A stretch of 64,000 nucleotides of DNA from Dyadobacter sp. CY323. Its GTDB lineage: Bacteria; Bacteroidota; Bacteroidia; Cytophagales; Spirosomataceae. A program made the position numbers and the translations under genes. The notes under the pieces are model-generated. The model saw nothing but the letters and a program-made list of their open reading frames with translations. It did not search any database and was not told where the DNA came from. The stretch is from the NCBI RefSeq assembly GCF_021390245.1, contig NZ_JAJUXH010000019.1, positions 62,001-126,000 on the forward strand. Direction: 5' to 3'. Positions 42,557 through 51,025 of the stretch are shown piece by piece. Each line of letters begins with the position of its first letter. Positions within the stretch are counted from its first letter, which is position 1.

Positions 42557-44923
42557 ATGAAGTCTCTTTTGGCCCCTTTGTGTTCCTGCTTCTTCCTGAT
42601 TTTTCCTGCCGCCGCTACCCTGGCGCAGTCGGGAAACGGTTCTTCTCCACTGGTTTTATGGTACGACAGTCCAGCCACGGAATGGATGACCCAGGCCCTG
42701 CCGATTGGGAACGGGCATGTGGGTACCATGTTTTTTGGCGGCGTGGATGAAGAGCGGCTTCAATTCTCGGAAGGCAGTCTTTGGGCCGGCGGCAAGAATG
42801 CAAATGCATCGTATGATTTTGGATTGAAGAAAGGTGCAGGGCGGCATCTTGTAAAAGTTCGGGAACTGCTGGCTGCGGGCAAGACGAATGAAGCATTTGA
42901 GCTCGCCAAAAAAGAAATGACCGGTGCCATTCACGAAAAGAAAGAGCATGAACCTTCCAGTGATTTCGGGGCGCAGCAGCCAGCCGGTGATCTGTATGTG
43001 CGCGTATCGCACAACGGTGCCATTCAGAATTACAGAAGGGAGCTGAATATTTCCGATGCCGTAGGAAAAGTGAGCTACGATGCAGGCGGCAGTCATTTTG
43101 AGCGGACGTTCTTTGGCAATTATCCGTCCAAAGTCATGGTCTATCAATTCAAATCCTCTACTCCGGAAACCTATTCGGTGAGATTCACATCTCCGCATAA
43201 AAAGGATTATGAGCAGTTTGAGAAAAACCAGTACACCTTCGGGGGAAGCCTGAAAGACAATCACCAGGAATTTGAAACGGTGTATCGCGTTGATACAGAT
43301 GGTAAAACCACATTTAAAGATGGTATTCTGACCATATCAAATGCACGGTCGGTGGTGCTCATTCATACCATTGCTACCGACTACGTCATGCAATTCCCGA
43401 CATATAAAGGAAATGATTACAAAAAGGCCAATCGTGCGACCATGCTGAAAGTGGCTGGAAAGCGTTTTGATGCACTTTATGCCGAGCAGCAAAAGGATTA
43501 CCACGCACTTTTCGACCGCGTATCTCTCCGGCTGGGTAAAGAAACGGTCAAGAACCTGCCGACGAACGAAAGACAAAAACGGTATTCACAAGGTCAGCCT
43601 GACGCCGGACTGGAAGAATTGTATTTCCAATATGGCCGCTATCTGATGATCTCTTCGACCCGCCCGGGTACGATGCCCATGAGCTTGCAAGGAAAATGGA
43701 ACGACAGTACCAACCCGCCATGGACCAACGATTATCACACCAACATCAATATCCAAATGCTATACTGGCCTGCCGAGGTGACCAACCTGGCGGAATGCCA
43801 TTTGCCGTTAATGGATTTTACCAAATCCGTCGTCGAGCCGGGCAAGCTGGCGGCAAAGGAATTTTTTAATGCAAAAGGCTGGGTTGTAAATACGATGCTG
43901 AATGCCTACGGTTACACTTCGCCGGGCTGGGATTTGCCCTGGGGATTCTTTCCGGGCGGTGCGGCCTGGCTCTCCCAGCATTTGTGGGAGCATTATGCAT
44001 TTACCAATGATAAAACTTTCCTAAAAAACACGGGGTATCCCGTCATGAAGGAAGCCGCCATTTTCTGGATGGATTACCTCACGGACGACGGCTCGGGGCA
44101 TCTGGTATCGTCGCCGTCGTTCTCACCCGAGCACGGAGGCATTTCCACCGGCGCGACCATGGATCACGAAATTGCCTGGGATATCCTGAACAATACTGCC
44201 GAAGCGGCGACTGTACTGGGTATAGACCGTGATTTTGCGCAAAAAGCTGCGAAAACACGCGACAAGATCCTGCCTTTGCAGATCGGCAGGTGGAAACAGC
44301 TGCAGGAGTGGCGGGAAGATGTGGACGACTCTACGAATCACCACCGGCACGTATCGCATCTTTTTGCACTGCATCCGGGAAAGCAAATCTCCATTACTAA
44401 AACACCGGCTGAGGCAGAAGCTGCAAAAATCAGCTTGAATGCGCGCGGCGATGACGGGACAGGATGGTCGCTGGCCTGGAAGGTCAACTTTTGGGCACGT
44501 TTGCAAGACGGTAACCGTGCGCACAAACTATTTAAAAGTGTTTTGAGGCCCGTGGCTAGTCAGGGTACAAATATGTCGGATGGGGGAGGCTCTTATGCCA
44601 ACCTGCTATGCGCCCATCCTCCTTTTCAGCTCGATGGTAATATGGGTTCCACCGCGGGCGTTGCCGAAATGCTGCTACAGTCTCAAACCGGAGTAATCGA
44701 ATTGCTGCCTGCATTACCCGACGCCTGGCCGGCCGGCGAAGTGAAAGGATTGAAAGCCAGAGGAAACGTCACCGTGGATGAAATCTGGGAAAATGGAATG
44801 CTGAAGTCGGTTTCACTCATTTCTCCGCAGGCGCAGAAAAGGACGTTGAAATACGGCGGCAAGACTACTGAGATCAGCCTGACCGCCAACGTCCGGAAAA
44901 CGATTCTCCCAGGTAATTTTTAA
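42557..44923 (+). CDS. GH95 glycoside hydrolase (alpha-L-fucosidase / alpha-L-galactosidase type)
   Basis: The product is 788 residues from the ATG at 42557; an earlier start at 42479 adds 26 residues before the signal peptide. Signal peptide MKSLLAPLCSCFFLIFPAAA is followed by the N-terminal beta domain (EWMTQALPIGNGHVGTMFFG) and the (alpha/alpha)6 barrel. Residues matching the known GH95 catalytic set are present: the two Asn in HTNINIQMLYWPAEVTN, Glu in SPSFSPEHGG and Asp in FQLDGNMGSTAG. It removes terminal L-fucose or L-galactose from glycans by inversion. It is not linked to a SusC/SusD pair. Confidence 0.93.
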   Translation: MKSLLAPLCSCFFLIFPAAATLAQSGNGSSPLVLWYDSPATEWMTQALPIGNGHVGTMFFGGVDEERLQFSEGSLWAGGKNANASYDFGLKKGAGRHLVKVRELLAAGKTNEAFELAKKEMTGAIHEKKEHEPSSDFGAQQPAGDLYVRVSHNGAIQNYRRELNISDAVGKVSYDAGGSHFERTFFGNYPSKVMVYQFKSSTPETYSVRFTSPHKKDYEQFEKNQYTFGGSLKDNHQEFETVYRVDTDGKTTFKDGILTISNARSVVLIHTIATDYVMQFPTYKGNDYKKANRATMLKVAGKRFDALYAEQQKDYHALFDRVSLRLGKETVKNLPTNERQKRYSQGQPDAGLEELYFQYGRYLMISSTRPGTMPMSLQGKWNDSTNPPWTNDYHTNINIQMLYWPAEVTNLAECHLPLMDFTKSVVEPGKLAAKEFFNAKGWVVNTMLNAYGYTSPGWDLPWGFFPGGAAWLSQHLWEHYAFTNDKTFLKNTGYPVMKEAAIFWMDYLTDDGSGHLVSSPSFSPEHGGISTGATMDHEIAWDILNNTAEAATVLGIDRDFAQKAAKTRDKILPLQIGRWKQLQEWREDVDDSTNHHRHVSHLFALHPGKQISITKTPAEAEAAKISLNARGDDGTGWSLAWKVNFWARLQDGNRAHKLFKSVLRPVASQGTNMSDGGGSYANLLCAHPPFQLDGNMGSTAGVAEMLLQSQTGVIELLPALPDAWPAGEVKGLKARGNVTVDEIWENGMLKSVSLISPQAQKRTLKYGGKTTEISLTANVRKTILPGNF

Positions 44924-45070
44924 CGAGCGTCTGGCGCGATAACAGTTCTGCATACTTGCCGCCATGCCCGACAAATCAATCATGTAACCGAATAATCACT
45001 TTTTTATTCAATGAGTGCAACGGATAGTTACATTCTTTGTGTCCTGAACTTTTAGTAAGTCACCGGCAAT

Positions 45071-45093
45071 ATCGTTCCGTAAATACGAACGAT
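45071..45093 (+). promoter_or_regulatory. Inverted repeat in the leader of the SGNH gene
   Basis: ATCGTTC (45071-45077) and GAACGAT (45087-45093) are exact reverse complements with a 9-base spacer that contains GTA-AA-TAC. It lies 28 bp before the ATG at 45122. It is a candidate operator; no family is implied. Confidence 0.35.
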
Positions 45094-45121
45094 CTGCTAC
45101 AAAGCTAAAAATACCGCCACT

Positions 45122-46300
45122 ATGAATGTGATTGCCTTTTTATCTGGAGTACTATTGCTATGTATGCCTATTTTCCGTCAGGATTTTTTTGTGAGGCACC
45201 CCACCATTTTCCCGCTTTATTTTTGCCTGTTCCCGATCGGCCTGACTATCTTGCTCTGGTCAGTTTCCAATAAGCGCATGATCCGCTTTGCTGTGCTACT
45301 GATTATTTGTATTGTGATCGAGGTGGGGTTAGTGGGTAGTGTGGCGTATATGGCTAGTTATCAGCGTTATAAGCCGCTGCCTGAAAATTACTATTACTGG
45401 GTGCTGGGGCAGTATGGCTACTTCAAAAACACGACCAACTTTAATGAGGACCTGTCGCGTTACGATTCCTCACTTACCTATCGCTTTCGGCCGAATATTA
45501 CGGGCAGGTTTGATAATCCTGAGTTCGATGTAGAAGTGAAAACAAATTCACTTGGTGTACGCGATGATGAAGCCAGCCTGAAAGATCCGCACATTGTTGT
45601 TTTAGGCGATTCCCACGGAATGGGGTGGGGTGTGGAAAAAGACGAGCGGTTTTCAGAGTCGGTAGAACAACGGCTCCATGTTAATGTCCTGAACACGGCC
45701 ATTACCTCGTATGGCACGCATCGTGAAACGAAATTGCTCGACCAAATCGATCTGGATTCCTGTAAATTGCTCATTATCCAGTATTGTGAAAACGATCTGG
45801 AAGAAAACAAGACCAATTTGCCAGTGCCTCAAAAGTCATCTACTGATGCATTTGGCTTTGAGATTGCGGCGAAACAAAATACCATCAACACCACGTATTT
45901 TCCATTTAAAGGTATTTTTCTAGGCGTTCGCTGGCTAATCACCTCGGGAGTGACAAGTGCCTTTCAGCCAATTCCGAATGCTTCCGCCAGGCAGGTTACA
46001 GCCCCTGCGGTGTTCAAGCCGGAACATGCCGAGGCTTTCTTTCCCTATCTCAGCCGGATCCGCAAGAAATACAAAGGGCCGATTGTCGTTTTCGACCTGG
46101 GCATTTACAATCACCCGATTGTTAAGGAATTTCAGGCTTATCAAGCCCTGCATCCCGCCGACGGGCTCCATTTCGTCAATGTGCACCCATTGTTAAGCCG
46201 GCAGGATTACTTCACCATCGATGACCACATCAATGCCCGTGGCCACGCCAAAATAGGCGCGGCCCTGGCAGAGTACGTTCAGGAAAAGGGCTGGCTTTAA
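45122..46300 (+). CDS. Membrane-anchored SGNH-hydrolase-like protein
   Basis: The 392-residue protein has three N-terminal membrane helices (about 1-85). An extracytoplasmic SGNH-like domain follows: IVVLGDSHGMGWGVEKDERF carries the nucleophile Ser in GDSHGMG, and IDDHINARGHAKIGAALAEY carries the catalytic Asp/His pair near the C-terminus. Block III appears as CENDLEE. SGNH proteins with this layout act as acetyl- or acyl-esterases or acyl transfer partners on envelope polysaccharide. The substrate is unknown, and no acyltransferase (AlgI/OafA) is adjacent. Confidence 0.82.
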   Translation: MNVIAFLSGVLLLCMPIFRQDFFVRHPTIFPLYFCLFPIGLTILLWSVSNKRMIRFAVLLIICIVIEVGLVGSVAYMASYQRYKPLPENYYYWVLGQYGYFKNTTNFNEDLSRYDSSLTYRFRPNITGRFDNPEFDVEVKTNSLGVRDDEASLKDPHIVVLGDSHGMGWGVEKDERFSESVEQRLHVNVLNTAITSYGTHRETKLLDQIDLDSCKLLIIQYCENDLEENKTNLPVPQKSSTDAFGFEIAAKQNTINTTYFPFKGIFLGVRWLITSGVTSAFQPIPNASARQVTAPAVFKPEHAEAFFPYLSRIRKKYKGPIVVFDLGIYNHPIVKEFQAYQALHPADGLHFVNVHPLLSRQDYFTIDDHINARGHAKIGAALAEYVQEKGWL

Positions 46301-46519
46301 TTAGTCATTGCGCTAGTAGCTATGGCAATGGTGCATGGCGAATTTTCAATCACCTCCCAATCTCTAGTGACATACCGTTGTCACGATGCCCGCTTTCTTT
46401 GTTGTTATTTTGGAAATGGCTGCATTCTAGATACGTTGAAAATCAGGTATCTGATTTCGCAAAGTGCGGCGGCTTTGCAGTTATGTGCTATTTTTAGAGA
46501 AGTTTCACAGGCAAATAAG

Positions 46520-47098
46520 ATGGAAAAAGAGATAAAAACGTTTTGTCCGGCTAATAAGCAGGAGTGGCGAGAATGGTTGGAAAAAAACCATGACAAGGAA
46601 CAGTCCGTCTGGCTGATTTACTACAAAAAAAAGGCGAATGCCGACAGGCTGACATGGAGTGATTCCGTCGATGAAGCGCTTTGTTTCGGATGGATCGACA
46701 GCCTCGCCAGGCCACTGGATGAAGACAGGTATCTTCAGTTTTTCGGCAGGAGAAAACCCAAAAGTGCCTGGTCGCGCATTAACAAAGAAAAAGTCCAGAG
46801 GCTGATCGACGAGGGATTGATGAGGCAAGCCGGTCTCGATAGCATTGAAACTGCAAAACAAAATGGCTCATGGACGATACTTGACGAGGTAGAAGAGTTG
46901 ATCATACCCGGCGATCTTGAAAAAGCATTTGACAAAAATCCCGAAGCCAAAAGTCATTTCTTAGGTCTGAGCAGGTCAATGAAACGGCTTCATTTACAAC
47001 AGCTTGTATTCGCCAAACGGCCGGAGACCCGACAGAAACGCATTGCCGAAATCCTAGCACTTCCCGATCATAAAAAGCCGGAAGTCAATCGGCCTTAA
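46520..47098 (+). CDS. YdeI/OmpD-associated family protein
   Basis: The product is 192 residues from the ATG at 46520; the upstream extension to 46322 is Cys-rich and has no family match. It begins MEKEIKTFCPANKQEWREWL and has SVWLIYYKKK, SVDEALCFGWIDSLARPLDE and RRKPKSAWSRINKEKVQRLI, the core of the YdeI family (bacteriocin-protection/OmdA). The C-terminal helices LGLSRSMKRLHLQQLVFAKR complete it. The biochemical role is not established. It converges with the Hsp70-like gene. Confidence 0.88.
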   Translation: MEKEIKTFCPANKQEWREWLEKNHDKEQSVWLIYYKKKANADRLTWSDSVDEALCFGWIDSLARPLDEDRYLQFFGRRKPKSAWSRINKEKVQRLIDEGLMRQAGLDSIETAKQNGSWTILDEVEELIIPGDLEKAFDKNPEAKSHFLGLSRSMKRLHLQQLVFAKRPETRQKRIAEILALPDHKKPEVNRP

Positions 47099-47174
47099 CC
47101 GTGGCAGGCGCTTTGGTTGCACGCATCAGAAAACCGTTTCGACCTGATGAGTCGTGCAGCACTTTATATTAGTG

Positions 47175-48434
47175 TCAGGAAAACCGGTTGCGGGCATCGA
47201 ATGCCAGGCCCAGCCCGACGCTCGAAAGCTTGTTTTCTTCCGACCATTCTGCGGCTGGAAACAATCGCCTGAACTGCTCCTGAATGAGCGGGATTTCGGT
47301 CGAGCCGCCCGTCATAATCACCAGACTGATTGCATCAGAGCCAATACCTGCCGCCTGCAGACATTCACGCGCCGCATGTACGATGCGTTCTGTTTTCGTA
47401 TTAATCGCCGCATTAAAATCCTCACGTGCCACATCGATCACCAGGTCTTCGTCGATGAAATCGAGCGCGGCCGCGTAGTTGTCGCTGCTCGCCAGTCCGA
47501 TCTTGATCTTTTCCGTTTCGGCGAGTACCGCGTGACCTCTTTCTTGTTCGAGGACGCTGATTAATCTTCCATATTTTAATGGATCGTGCGTTTCACGAAG
47601 CAATTGTTTGGCTTGAAACAGGATCTTATTGGTGTAAAGAAAGTTCACTTTGCTCCATTCGGAAAGATCAAAATAGTGGTAGGAGGGTACCTCGAGATTT
47701 TTGGCCCCATATCTGGAACGAAAACCCAGTTCCGGCATCATCTCCGCAAGGCTCAGATCTTTATCGAAGTCATTCCCACCGAGGCGGACACCGGTATTGG
47801 CGAGGATATCGCTGGTCCGGTCTTGTTTTTTTGCATTCTCACCGGACAGCCGGATAATCGTGAAGTCAGAAGTTCCTCCGCCGAGATCTACTACAATCGC
47901 CAGTTTCTCTCCCGTTACCCTCGCCTCATGGGCGAATGCGGCGGCAATGGGCTCAAATTGAAAACCGACATGCTCAAAACCCAGTTTCTTAGCGACCAGC
48001 ATCAGTTCATGCTCTGCCCGCTGATCGGCCGCCGGGTCGTTATCCACAAAATGGACCGGCCTTCCCATGACCACATGCCGCAGCTCCGTCCCGCAGTCGG
48101 CTTCCGCCTTGCGTTTCATCTGATCCAGAAAAGCGGCAATGATCTGATCGAATTTCATGAATTCACCATTGACCATCGTGCCCTGACGCATCACCGGAGT
48201 TCCCAGTACGCGTTTCAGGCTTCGCATTAATCTTCCCGGTTGTCTGGCCAGGAAACGCTCCGTCGCTTCGCGGCCAAAAAATGCATGGTTGTCTTTCCGG
48301 GCAAAAAACATCGCGCTGGGAATAGTCGTATGATTGTTTTCGACCGGAACTAAAAACACATTGTCTTGATTCGCTACGGCCAGACTGGAATTGGATGTGC
48401 CGAAATCGATGCCGCAAAAAACTGGATTGTTCAT
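47175..48434 (-). CDS. Hsp70-like protein (YegD type)
   Basis: The 419-residue protein is an actin-like Hsp70 nucleotide-binding domain: phosphate-1 GIDFGTSNSSLAV, phosphate-2 AIVVDLGGGTSDFTIIRLSG, and adenosine motif VIMTGGSTEIPLIQEQF. It ends soon after, without the substrate-binding domain of DnaK, as in YegD. The role is probably that of a specialised ATP-dependent chaperone or switch, with unknown client. It has no DnaJ or GrpE neighbour. Confidence 0.93.
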   Translation of the reverse strand: MNNPVFCGIDFGTSNSSLAVANQDNVFLVPVENNHTTIPSAMFFARKDNHAFFGREATERFLARQPGRLMRSLKRVLGTPVMRQGTMVNGEFMKFDQIIAAFLDQMKRKAEADCGTELRHVVMGRPVHFVDNDPAADQRAEHELMLVAKKLGFEHVGFQFEPIAAAFAHEARVTGEKLAIVVDLGGGTSDFTIIRLSGENAKKQDRTSDILANTGVRLGGNDFDKDLSLAEMMPELGFRSRYGAKNLEVPSYHYFDLSEWSKVNFLYTNKILFQAKQLLRETHDPLKYGRLISVLEQERGHAVLAETEKIKIGLASSDNYAAALDFIDEDLVIDVAREDFNAAINTKTERIVHAARECLQAAGIGSDAISLVIMTGGSTEIPLIQEQFRRLFPAAEWSEENKLSSVGLGLAFDARNRFS

Positions 48435-48598
48435 TCATTGGAAAATTGGGCGCGCAATTTCTGATTATTTGCCGGGCATTGCAAATGCATGTGCGAATAT
48501 CCCGGATCCGGTCCTGCCCAAACTTACCTGACTTTTTCTTAGTTTAGCCCGCTGGGACAGGCAATTTACGCTGCGGACCAGCTGCTTAAAATCTACTT

Positions 48599-49507
48599 AT
48601 GAATGCATTAAAAACGATTGATTTCAGGCTGTTTGTCGTCTACACGGTCGCCAGGAAGCTAAGCTTTACAAAAGCTGCGCTCGAACTGAATATCACGCAG
48701 CCGGCCGTTACCAAGCATGTGCGAGAAATGGAACAGCAGCTCGACTGCCGGCTTTTCAGCAGAAAAGGAAACTCGATCGGCCTGACTGCCCAGGGGACTT
48801 TGTTTATGCAGTATGCAGCGAAGATCATCCAGCTCTCGCGGGAAATGGAGTCCGAAATTACCCAGGTGAACCACATTCACGGCGGTACGATCCGCATCGG
48901 CGCGAGTACCACCGTCGCTCAGACGATCCTTCCGAAACTGCTGGCTCTTTTCAAAAAAAGCTACCCGAACCTGTCATTTACATTCGTTCAGGGAAATACC
49001 GACCTTATAACCAAACATATACTTGACGAGACGGTCGACATTGCGATCGTGGAGGGGGCGGGACACGATCCGCAGATCAGTTATGCACCTTTTACCAGAG
49101 ACGAACTTGTGCTGGTGACACGGTCGAGGGGTATGTATGCGAAATGGGAGGAGATCAGCCTGAAACAGCTCAGTACGATTCCATTGGTTTTGCGGGAGGC
49201 AGGTTCAGGAACGCTTGATGTGCTCAGAAAGGCAATTTCAAAAGCAGGGCTGGCTTTCAGCGATCTGACTGTTGAGATAGAACTGGAAAGCAGCATCGCG
49301 ATCAAGGAGTATCTTCTCCATTCGGAAACCGCTGCTTTTTTATCCGTGCAGTCAGTGGTTAATGAATTGAAATACAATGAGCTGACCATTATTGACGTAA
49401 AAGGTCTTGAAATATACCGCGATTTCCAGTTCATCCATCTTCATGGAAAAAGCACTTCGCTCAGCGAGCTTTTCATGCGTTTCTGTAAAAATCATTATAA
49501 CATATAG
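48599..49507 (+). CDS. LysR-family transcriptional regulator
   Basis: The 302-residue protein has an N-terminal winged HTH (FTKAALELNITQPAVTKHVR, LFSRKGNSIGLTAQG) and a periplasmic-binding-like effector domain (IRIGASTTVAQTILPKLLAL, IVEGAGHDPQISY). It resembles CysL/CbbR-type members. It lacks the redox Cys pair of OxyR. It lies upstream of a ferredoxin-NADP reductase/ferredoxin pair on the same strand. A perfect LysR-type dyad overlaps its stop codon, so it probably regulates that pair. Confidence 0.93.
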   Translation: MNALKTIDFRLFVVYTVARKLSFTKAALELNITQPAVTKHVREMEQQLDCRLFSRKGNSIGLTAQGTLFMQYAAKIIQLSREMESEITQVNHIHGGTIRIGASTTVAQTILPKLLALFKKSYPNLSFTFVQGNTDLITKHILDETVDIAIVEGAGHDPQISYAPFTRDELVLVTRSRGMYAKWEEISLKQLSTIPLVLREAGSGTLDVLRKAISKAGLAFSDLTVEIELESSIAIKEYLLHSETAAFLSVQSVVNELKYNELTIIDVKGLEIYRDFQFIHLHGKSTSLSELFMRFCKNHYNI

Positions 49508-49524
49508 TTATATGAGATAACTAT
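49504..49524 (+). promoter_or_regulatory. LysR-type dyad (T-N11-A) upstream of the reductase gene
   Basis: ATAGTTAT (49504-49511) and ATAACTAT (49517-49524) are exact reverse complements separated by ATGAG, a 21-bp LysR-family box. It overlaps the TAG stop of the LysR gene and lies 74 bp before the ATG of the reductase. Confidence 0.7.
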
Positions 49525-49597
49525 TTATGATTGGTGAAAGATCGCTGGATATTGCACTTTTGTACTTGAAAACAAAGGACATATTTAGCCATCTGAC

Positions 49598-50602
49598 ATG
49601 ATTAACACAGACATATGCATTATTGGGGCGGGGCCCGTTGGGCTCTTTGCCGTTTTTGAAGCCGGACTACTGAAAATGCGCTGCCATCTGGTGGATGCAT
49701 TGCCACAGGTAGGCGGCCAGCTCTCAGAAATTTATCCTCAAAAACCGATATACGACATTCCGGGGTTTCCTTCCATTCAGGCCCAGCAACTGGTTGATAA
49801 CCTGATGGAACAGATCGCGCCATTCAAACCAGGCTTCACACTCGGCGAGCGCGTGGAGCATATTGACCGTATGGAAAATGGTGATTTTATTGTCCAAACG
49901 CATGAACAAACGAGCATTCAGGCCAAAGTAATTGTCATTGCCGGCGGACTCGGTTGTTTCGAGCCGCGCAAACCGGCAATCAATGGCCTGGAAGCATTTG
50001 AAGGAAAGGGAGTATCTTATTTTGTGAAAAATCCGGAAGCATTTCGTAACCGCAGGGTCGTATTGTCTGGTGGGGGCGACTCTGCCCTGGACTGGGCTAT
50101 TTTCCTCGCGCCGGTAGCCTCGGAACTGACACTCGTGCACCGCGGAGAAACGTTCAGGGGCGCACCCGACTCGGCTGAAAAGGTGGTTGAGCTGGCGCAC
50201 CAGGGGAAAATCCGGCTTTTGCTCGAATCGCAGATCACCGATGTGGCTGGGAATGGGCATTTGCAATCGCTTTCTGTTTCTACCAAAAACCAGGGTAATC
50301 TCCTGCTCGAGGCAGACCATCTCATTCCATTATTCGGGCTCACTCCCAAGCTTGGGCCTATCGCCAACTGGGGCCTGGCGCTGGATAAATCGGCGATCGA
50401 GGTGAATGTAGACGATTATGCGACCTCGGTACCAGGCATTTATGCGATCGGGGACATTAACACGTACACGGGCAAGCTCAAACTGATCCTTTCGGGGTTT
50501 CATGAAGCTGCGTTGATGGCCCAGAGCGCATTCAAATATGTGTACCCGCAACAGAAACTTAGTTTTAAATACACCACTGTAAATGGCGTAAATGCTTTTT
50601 AA
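49598..50602 (+). CDS. Ferredoxin/flavodoxin-NADP+ reductase, thioredoxin-reductase-like type
   Basis: The 334-residue flavoprotein has the FAD motif ICIIGAGPVGLFAVFEAG, the NADP motif VVLSGGGDSALDWAIFLAP, and a C-terminal VPGIYAIGDINTYTGKLKLI. It lacks the CxxC redox pair of thioredoxin reductase, which identifies the YumC-like FNR type. It moves electrons between NADPH and ferredoxin or flavodoxin. The ferredoxin gene begins one base after its stop, so it is the likely partner. Control by the LysR regulator upstream is probable. Confidence 0.93.
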   Translation: MINTDICIIGAGPVGLFAVFEAGLLKMRCHLVDALPQVGGQLSEIYPQKPIYDIPGFPSIQAQQLVDNLMEQIAPFKPGFTLGERVEHIDRMENGDFIVQTHEQTSIQAKVIVIAGGLGCFEPRKPAINGLEAFEGKGVSYFVKNPEAFRNRRVVLSGGGDSALDWAIFLAPVASELTLVHRGETFRGAPDSAEKVVELAHQGKIRLLLESQITDVAGNGHLQSLSVSTKNQGNLLLEADHLIPLFGLTPKLGPIANWGLALDKSAIEVNVDDYATSVPGIYAIGDINTYTGKLKLILSGFHEAALMAQSAFKYVYPQQKLSFKYTTVNGVNAF

Positions 50603-50603
50603 G

Positions 50604-50924
50604 ATGATACAACTGACTGTAATCGACCGGGAAGGTCACGAGAAGGAGTTGGAAGTGGCGGAAGCGGAGAATGAAAACCTGATGGAAACGCTGAAAGGTT
50701 TCGATTACGATATGCGTGCCACGTGCGGCGGTTTGGCACTTTGCGCCGACTGCCATTGCCTGATCCTCAAAGGCCAGGACCAGCTCAGTGATCCCCAGGA
50801 TGAAGAATTAATGACATTGGAAACCAGACCCGACGCGCAGAACAACAGCCGTTTGGCCTGCCAATTAAAAATGAACTACAAACTCGATGGCGTCCTGCTG
50901 CAGTTGACCAACTACGCAAATTGA
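50604..50924 (+). CDS. [2Fe-2S] ferredoxin, adrenodoxin-like
   Basis: The product is 106 residues from the ATG at 50604; an ATG at 50592 in the same frame overlaps the reductase end and adds four residues. Cluster ligands are in ATCGGLALCADCHC (C-x5-C-x2-C) and the fourth Cys is in SRLACQLKM. It carries electrons for the reductase encoded immediately upstream. Known partners of adrenodoxin-like ferredoxins include P450s and dioxygenases, none of which is close by. Confidence 0.93.
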   Translation: MIQLTVIDREGHEKELEVAEAENENLMETLKGFDYDMRATCGGLALCADCHCLILKGQDQLSDPQDEELMTLETRPDAQNNSRLACQLKMNYKLDGVLLQLTNYAN

Positions 50925-50969
50925 GTTTAAAAAGTCTGTTGAAAAACGGAATGATAAGTACAGAAAGTA

Positions 50970-51005
50970 AAATGCCGGACATTTTTAGTGCCCGGCATTT
51001 TTGTT
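50970..51005. terminator. Bidirectional terminator
   Basis: AAATGCCGG (50970-50978) and CCGGCATTT (50992-51000) form a perfect stem with A/T flanks. It ends the ferredoxin transcript and lies just past the end of the SusD gene at 51026 on minus. Confidence 0.88.
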
Positions 51006-51025
51006 AAACAAAGGTTTTATTCAAA

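Noticed and set aside
42557..44923. GH95 enzyme as part of the SusC/SusD loci
   Set aside because: It lies more than 6 kb from either pair, with unrelated genes between.
47586..48230. 214-residue plus-strand frame opposite the Hsp70-like gene
   Set aside because: Antisense shadow; all Hsp70 motifs are intact on the other strand.
48599..49507. LysR gene as oxyR controlling katG
   Set aside because: Lacks the redox-active Cys pair and is 11 kb from katG; its own dyad points to the adjacent reductase pair.
49598..50602. Thioredoxin reductase
   Set aside because: No CxxC motif, and the gene is paired with a ferredoxin.
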